From: Paenibacillus xylanivorans
GTDB taxonomy: Bacteria; Bacillota; Bacilli; Paenibacillales; Paenibacillaceae
Length of the DNA stretch: 64,000 nucleotides
Direction of reading: 5' to 3'
NCBI RefSeq assembly: GCF_001280595.1
Contig: NZ_LITU01000081.1
Span: 71,811-135,810 of the forward strand
The notes beneath the pieces are model-generated. The model ran no database searches. It was not told the DNA's origin and saw only the letters and a program-made list of their open reading frames with translations. The first letter of the stretch is position 1. Each line of letters begins with the position of its first letter. Below are positions 61,148-64,000 of this stretch, piece after piece. Both the position numbers and the translations under genes were made by a program.

Positions 61148-62740
61148 TTGACAAATTTAAATTTCACAGATTTCAATCTTGAACCACTGGTGCTGCAAGC
61201 CATCACTGAGCTCGGGTTTGAAGAAGCAACACCGATCCAATCCCAAGCGATTCCTTTGGCACTCGAAGGCAGAGACTTGATTGGTCAAGCTCAAACAGGT
61301 ACGGGTAAAACAGCTGCATTCGGTATTCCGTTGATCAGCAAAATCACCAAAAGTGATGAGAAAATCCGCGCCCTCATTATGGCACCTACACGTGAACTTG
61401 CAATTCAAGTTGCTGAAGAGATCGAAAAACTTACTCGCTTCAAAGGTCTGCGCTCCCTGCCAATCTATGGCGGACAAGATATCGTTCGTCAGATTCGTGC
61501 ACTGAAAAGAAAACCACAAATTATCATTGGTACACCTGGACGTCTCCTTGACCACATCAACCGCAAAACAATCAAGCTTGATGATGTACAAACTGTTGTA
61601 TTGGATGAAGCAGATGAAATGCTCGACATGGGTTTCATGGAGGATATTCAATCTATCCTGAAACAAGTACCGGACGAGCGTCAAACGATGCTGTTCTCAG
61701 CAACAATGCCTCCTAACATTCAAAAATTGGCTCAACAATTCTTGAACAATCCTGAGCACATTTCTGTCATTCCGAAACATGTTAGTGCACCATTGATTGA
61801 CCAATCCTATATCGAAGTACCTGAGCGTCAAAAATTCGAAGCATTGAGCCGTTTGTTGGATATGGAATCTCCTGAACTGGCGATCGTATTCGGACGTACA
61901 AAGCGTCGTGTTGACGAATTGGCTGAAGCTTTGCAAAAACGTGGATATTCTGCAGACGGTCTTCATGGTGACTTGTCCCAGAATCAACGTGATGCGGTAA
62001 TGCGTAAGTTCCGTGACGGCAGCATTGATGTACTCGTTGCAACAGACGTAGCTGCACGTGGACTTGACGTATCCGGCGTAACTCACGTTGTGAACTTTGA
62101 CCTTCCGCAAGATCCGGAGAGCTATGTTCACCGTATCGGCCGTACAGGTCGTGCGGGTAAAGAAGGTGCTGCATGGTCTTTCGTTACTCCGCGTGAGATC
62201 GACCACCTGCACTTTATCGAGCGTGTAACACGTCACCGTATTCCGCGCAAACCACTGCCAACAATGGCTGAGGCTGTAGAAGGAAAACAACGTTTGACAG
62301 CTGAACGTTTGCTCGAAATCGTACAATCTGGCGAACTGAACGAATACAAAGGTATCGCGATCCAAATGCTTGAGCAATATGATTCTGTTCAACTGTTGTC
62401 GGCTGCTCTGAAGCTCCTGACAGGTGACAAAAAAGATGCTCAGGTTGATCTGACTCCTGAAGATCCGATCCGTGCAAAACGTCGTAAACCGGATGTTCGC
62501 TCTGGCGGACGCAAACCATCGGGTTACAGCGGCAACCGCAGCAGTGGTGGTGGCGGTGGTTACAACCGTGATCGCAACAGCAGTGGCAGCAGCAGCAGCG
62601 GACGTGGTGGATACAACCGCGATCGTAACAGCAGTGGTAGTGCAACTGGAAGCAGAGAAGGTGGTTACAACCGTGACCGCAAACCGCGTCCAAGCAACAA
62701 CGAAGGACGTCGTCCTGCCAAAGATTCTTCTTTCGAATAA
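61148..62740 (+). CDS. cshA: DEAD-box ATP-dependent RNA helicase (CshA)
   Basis: A 530-residue cold-associated RNA helicase of the RNA degradosome and ribosome assembly. Motifs in order: Q motif F..EATPIQSQAIP, I AQTGTGKT (48-55), Ia PTRELA, Ib TPGR, II DEAD (153-156), III SAT (184-186), and HRIGRTGRAG (VI, near 322). After the helicase core the tail (about 440-530) is basic, Gly/Arg/Asn/Ser-rich with three GGYNRDRN-type repeats that probably bind RNA. It starts at TTG 61148 with GGAG 11 bases ahead. Terminator at 62759. Confidence 0.95.
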   Translation: MTNLNFTDFNLEPLVLQAITELGFEEATPIQSQAIPLALEGRDLIGQAQTGTGKTAAFGIPLISKITKSDEKIRALIMAPTRELAIQVAEEIEKLTRFKGLRSLPIYGGQDIVRQIRALKRKPQIIIGTPGRLLDHINRKTIKLDDVQTVVLDEADEMLDMGFMEDIQSILKQVPDERQTMLFSATMPPNIQKLAQQFLNNPEHISVIPKHVSAPLIDQSYIEVPERQKFEALSRLLDMESPELAIVFGRTKRRVDELAEALQKRGYSADGLHGDLSQNQRDAVMRKFRDGSIDVLVATDVAARGLDVSGVTHVVNFDLPQDPESYVHRIGRTGRAGKEGAAWSFVTPREIDHLHFIERVTRHRIPRKPLPTMAEAVEGKQRLTAERLLEIVQSGELNEYKGIAIQMLEQYDSVQLLSAALKLLTGDKKDAQVDLTPEDPIRAKRRKPDVRSGGRKPSGYSGNRSSGGGGGYNRDRNSSGSSSSGRGGYNRDRNSSGSATGSREGGYNRDRKPRPSNNEGRRPAKDSSFE

Positions 62741-62758
62741 AATATAAGCTTGAACTGG

Positions 62759-62791
62759 AAAATGGGGCAGGGCGACTGCTCCATTTTTTTA
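62759..62791 (+). terminator. Terminator of cshA
   Basis: AAAATGGGGCAG and CTGCTCCATTTT pair with one G-U; T-run follows. Confidence 0.9.
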
Positions 62792-62923
62792 TGTGCAGAA
62801 TATGCCAAACCAGTGTATGGTCGATCTCTTTTCGGGAAGTACTGGCTTTTCCTATCTATAATAAGGTATATTAATATTATTAGACTTCAGGTTAGACGCA
62901 AGGCTGCGGAGGAGGAGAATTGT

Positions 62924-63760
62924 TTGGAATTTAAAGGAGCTATGGGTGGGATCTACCGACTTACAGAGTGGATTACGAGACTGGCCGCAACCAATCTGTT
63001 GTGGGCTATTTGTTCGTCTCCGTTCTTGTTTTTCTTGATTATGAAACTGCTCGTGATGCAGCAGAACCTCGCGAATGAATCACTACAAATGAACTGGGCT
63101 ATAGCCATTGTGGCACCGCTTACACTATTCCCGGCGACATCGGCCTTGTTTACGGTCGTACGTAAATGGAATATGGGTGATACGGACGTGCCGATCTTCC
63201 GTACTTTCTTTGTAGGTTACAAAGAGAACTACAAACAGAGTTTAATCGGAGGCATCTTCTATACCTTGCTGTTTGTCATCATGTATCTGGATTACACAGT
63301 ATATATGACACAATTCAAGAATATGCAGCTGGTCGGAATTATTATGCTCGTACTGTTGCTGCTGCTGTTTGTTTCTCTCTTTAACTTCTTCTCGATGGTT
63401 GTGCATTACCACATGTCCATCGGATTGATTATCAAAAATGCGGTTCTATTGACGCTGATTAGACCATTCCGTGTATTTTCCACGTTGCTGGGAAGTGGAT
63501 TGTTGTTCTATATCGGTTTTCGTTATCCGGTCTTGTTCATCTTTTTCATTATTAGCATTGTTGCCTGGTTTGCTTTCTTCAACTTCTACGCAACGTTTAA
63601 TAAGATGCAGGAGCAGATGGAGAAGATGCAGCTGAAGAAAGAAGAAGAGGAAGCTGCACAAGCCGCTGAACAGGCAGGGGATTCGGTTGAGATGATAGAG
63701 GCGGCTGAATCAGCTGAGCCTAAGCCATCTGACGAAAAACATGATAATCTCCAAAAATAA
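62924..63760 (+). CDS. YesL-family membrane protein (DUF624)
   Basis: A 278-residue protein with five to six membrane helices. GGIYRLTEWITRLAATNLLWAI at the start, then LTLFPATSALFTVVRKW and RTFFVGYKENYKQSL are DUF624 traits. In Bacillus, YesL sits near sugar/pectin transporters. The C terminus (about 220-278) is acidic and coiled. TTG 62924 has GAGGAGGAG upstream; a longer frame from 62750 overlaps the cshA terminator and is unlikely. Confidence 0.88.
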   Translation: MEFKGAMGGIYRLTEWITRLAATNLLWAICSSPFLFFLIMKLLVMQQNLANESLQMNWAIAIVAPLTLFPATSALFTVVRKWNMGDTDVPIFRTFFVGYKENYKQSLIGGIFYTLLFVIMYLDYTVYMTQFKNMQLVGIIMLVLLLLLFVSLFNFFSMVVHYHMSIGLIIKNAVLLTLIRPFRVFSTLLGSGLLFYIGFRYPVLFIFFIISIVAWFAFFNFYATFNKMQEQMEKMQLKKEEEEAAQAAEQAGDSVEMIEAAESAEPKPSDEKHDNLQK

Positions 63761-63777
63761 AACATGAGCTGTCACCA

Positions 63778-63806
63778 TTTACTTTTTACACAGTTAGGGA
63801 TATAAT
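63778..63806 (+). promoter_or_regulatory. Promoter of the candidate 6S RNA
   Basis: TTTACT, 17-base spacer, perfect TATAAT; predicted start near 63813. Confidence 0.7.
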
Positions 63807-63812
63807 AATTGT

Positions 63813-64000
63813 ACATCCTGCGATGTACGTTTCGGTTATTCGTTGTTTTGAACCAATGATGATGTCTTCGGGAGATCAATACAGAATGTTGCTGAAACGC
63901 CCTGTCTATATGACATGGGGACTTCAAAAAACATTTTTGCGGCCACCCACCTGCCAAGCAGGTTCATAAGACAATGTAGCCGGACGGCATAGGCGGGTTT
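63813..64000 (+). ncRNA. ssrS: Candidate 6S RNA, running to the window end
   Basis: About 188 bases without a protein frame start with ACATCCTGCGATGTACG just after a consensus promoter, and end with CGGACGGCATAGGCGGGTTT. The ends can pair as CCTGC-G-ATG with CAT-AG-GCGGG, the closing stem of 6S RNA, and the length agrees with the 190-nt 6S-1 of Bacillus. A T-run is beginning at the edge, so a terminator may follow. 6S RNA binds and inhibits the vegetative RNA polymerase. The central bubble was not verified base by base. Confidence 0.6.

Noticed and set aside
61697..62392. 231-codon antisense frame inside cshA
   Set aside because: Cysteine- and threonine-rich shadow of a strongly conserved helicase, without a start site.
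62472..62747. Alanine/valine-rich frame in the cshA tail
   Set aside because: Generated by the repeated Gly/Asn/Arg codons of the tail read in another frame.

Overview
The window reads as chromosome of a low-to-mid GC, spore-former-type Firmicute, most likely Paenibacillus or a close relative. Evidence: strong AGGAGG-type ribosome binding sites, frequent TTG and GTG starts, U-tailed hairpin terminators after most genes, a hemE-hemH-hemY cluster of the coproporphyrin-dependent heme pathway, YtpB-type C35 terpene synthase, AraM, YuzB, YtxH, YitT and YesL family proteins, and several gene families typical of Paenibacillaceae. No plasmid or integrated-phage gene set, insertion sequence or CRISPR array was seen; one orphan holin-like gene is present. 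Genus is inferred from protein character only.

Layout. 0-3.4 kb (minus strand): HxlR regulator, DoxX, Gfo/Idh/MocA oxidoreductase and a divergent adenosylhomocysteinase-like gene with a perfect palindrome upstream. 3.5-6.9 kb: tRNA-Leu(CAG), AraM glycerol-1-phosphate dehydrogenase, a gene-poor stretch with a heptamer tandem repeat, and a tandem-HTH protein. 6.9-16 kb (mostly plus): holin-like protein, Dabb, YutE-like, DUF4261, YtxH, glutamate racemase, a LysM-M14 peptidoglycan endopeptidase, a cysteine-poor HesB-like protein next to YuzB, and an aldo/keto reductase. 16-26 kb: FrnE-like DsbA, cytidine deaminase-like protein, lipoteichoic-acid-synthase-like sulfatase, 23S rRNA methyltransferase-like protein, O-methyltransferase, secreted asparaginase, cytochrome P450 and an MFS exporter. 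26-33 kb: hemEHY, CapA-like protein, glycerophosphodiesterase and FAH-family enzyme.

33.4-38.3 kb: a probable operon of MarR regulator, arylsulfotransferase-like protein and a complete sulfonate/taurine-type ABC importer, headed by a consensus promoter and an intrinsic terminator lying BEFORE the first gene, which suggests leader attenuation or a small RNA. 38.5-47.7 kb: DUF92 protein, TetR, Uup-type ABC-F, coiled-coil protein, M42 and PepF peptidases and a cold-shock protein. PepF has two strong translation starts, one adding a signal peptide.

47.8-54.3 kb (minus): the most unusual block. A small His/Lys-rich secreted protein ends in LPKTG plus only six residues, with no membrane anchor; it is followed by an 18-bp perfect hairpin, a class F-like sortase, a secreted amidase-domain protein, a SpoVB-like flippase, another MatE-like transporter and an MFS protein. 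54.5-64 kb: ytpB and pfkA behind a strong promoter, a MATE exporter, a DUF4015 glycoside-hydrolase-like protein, YitT, the cshA DEAD-box helicase, YesL, and, at the right edge, a candidate 6S RNA running to the window end.
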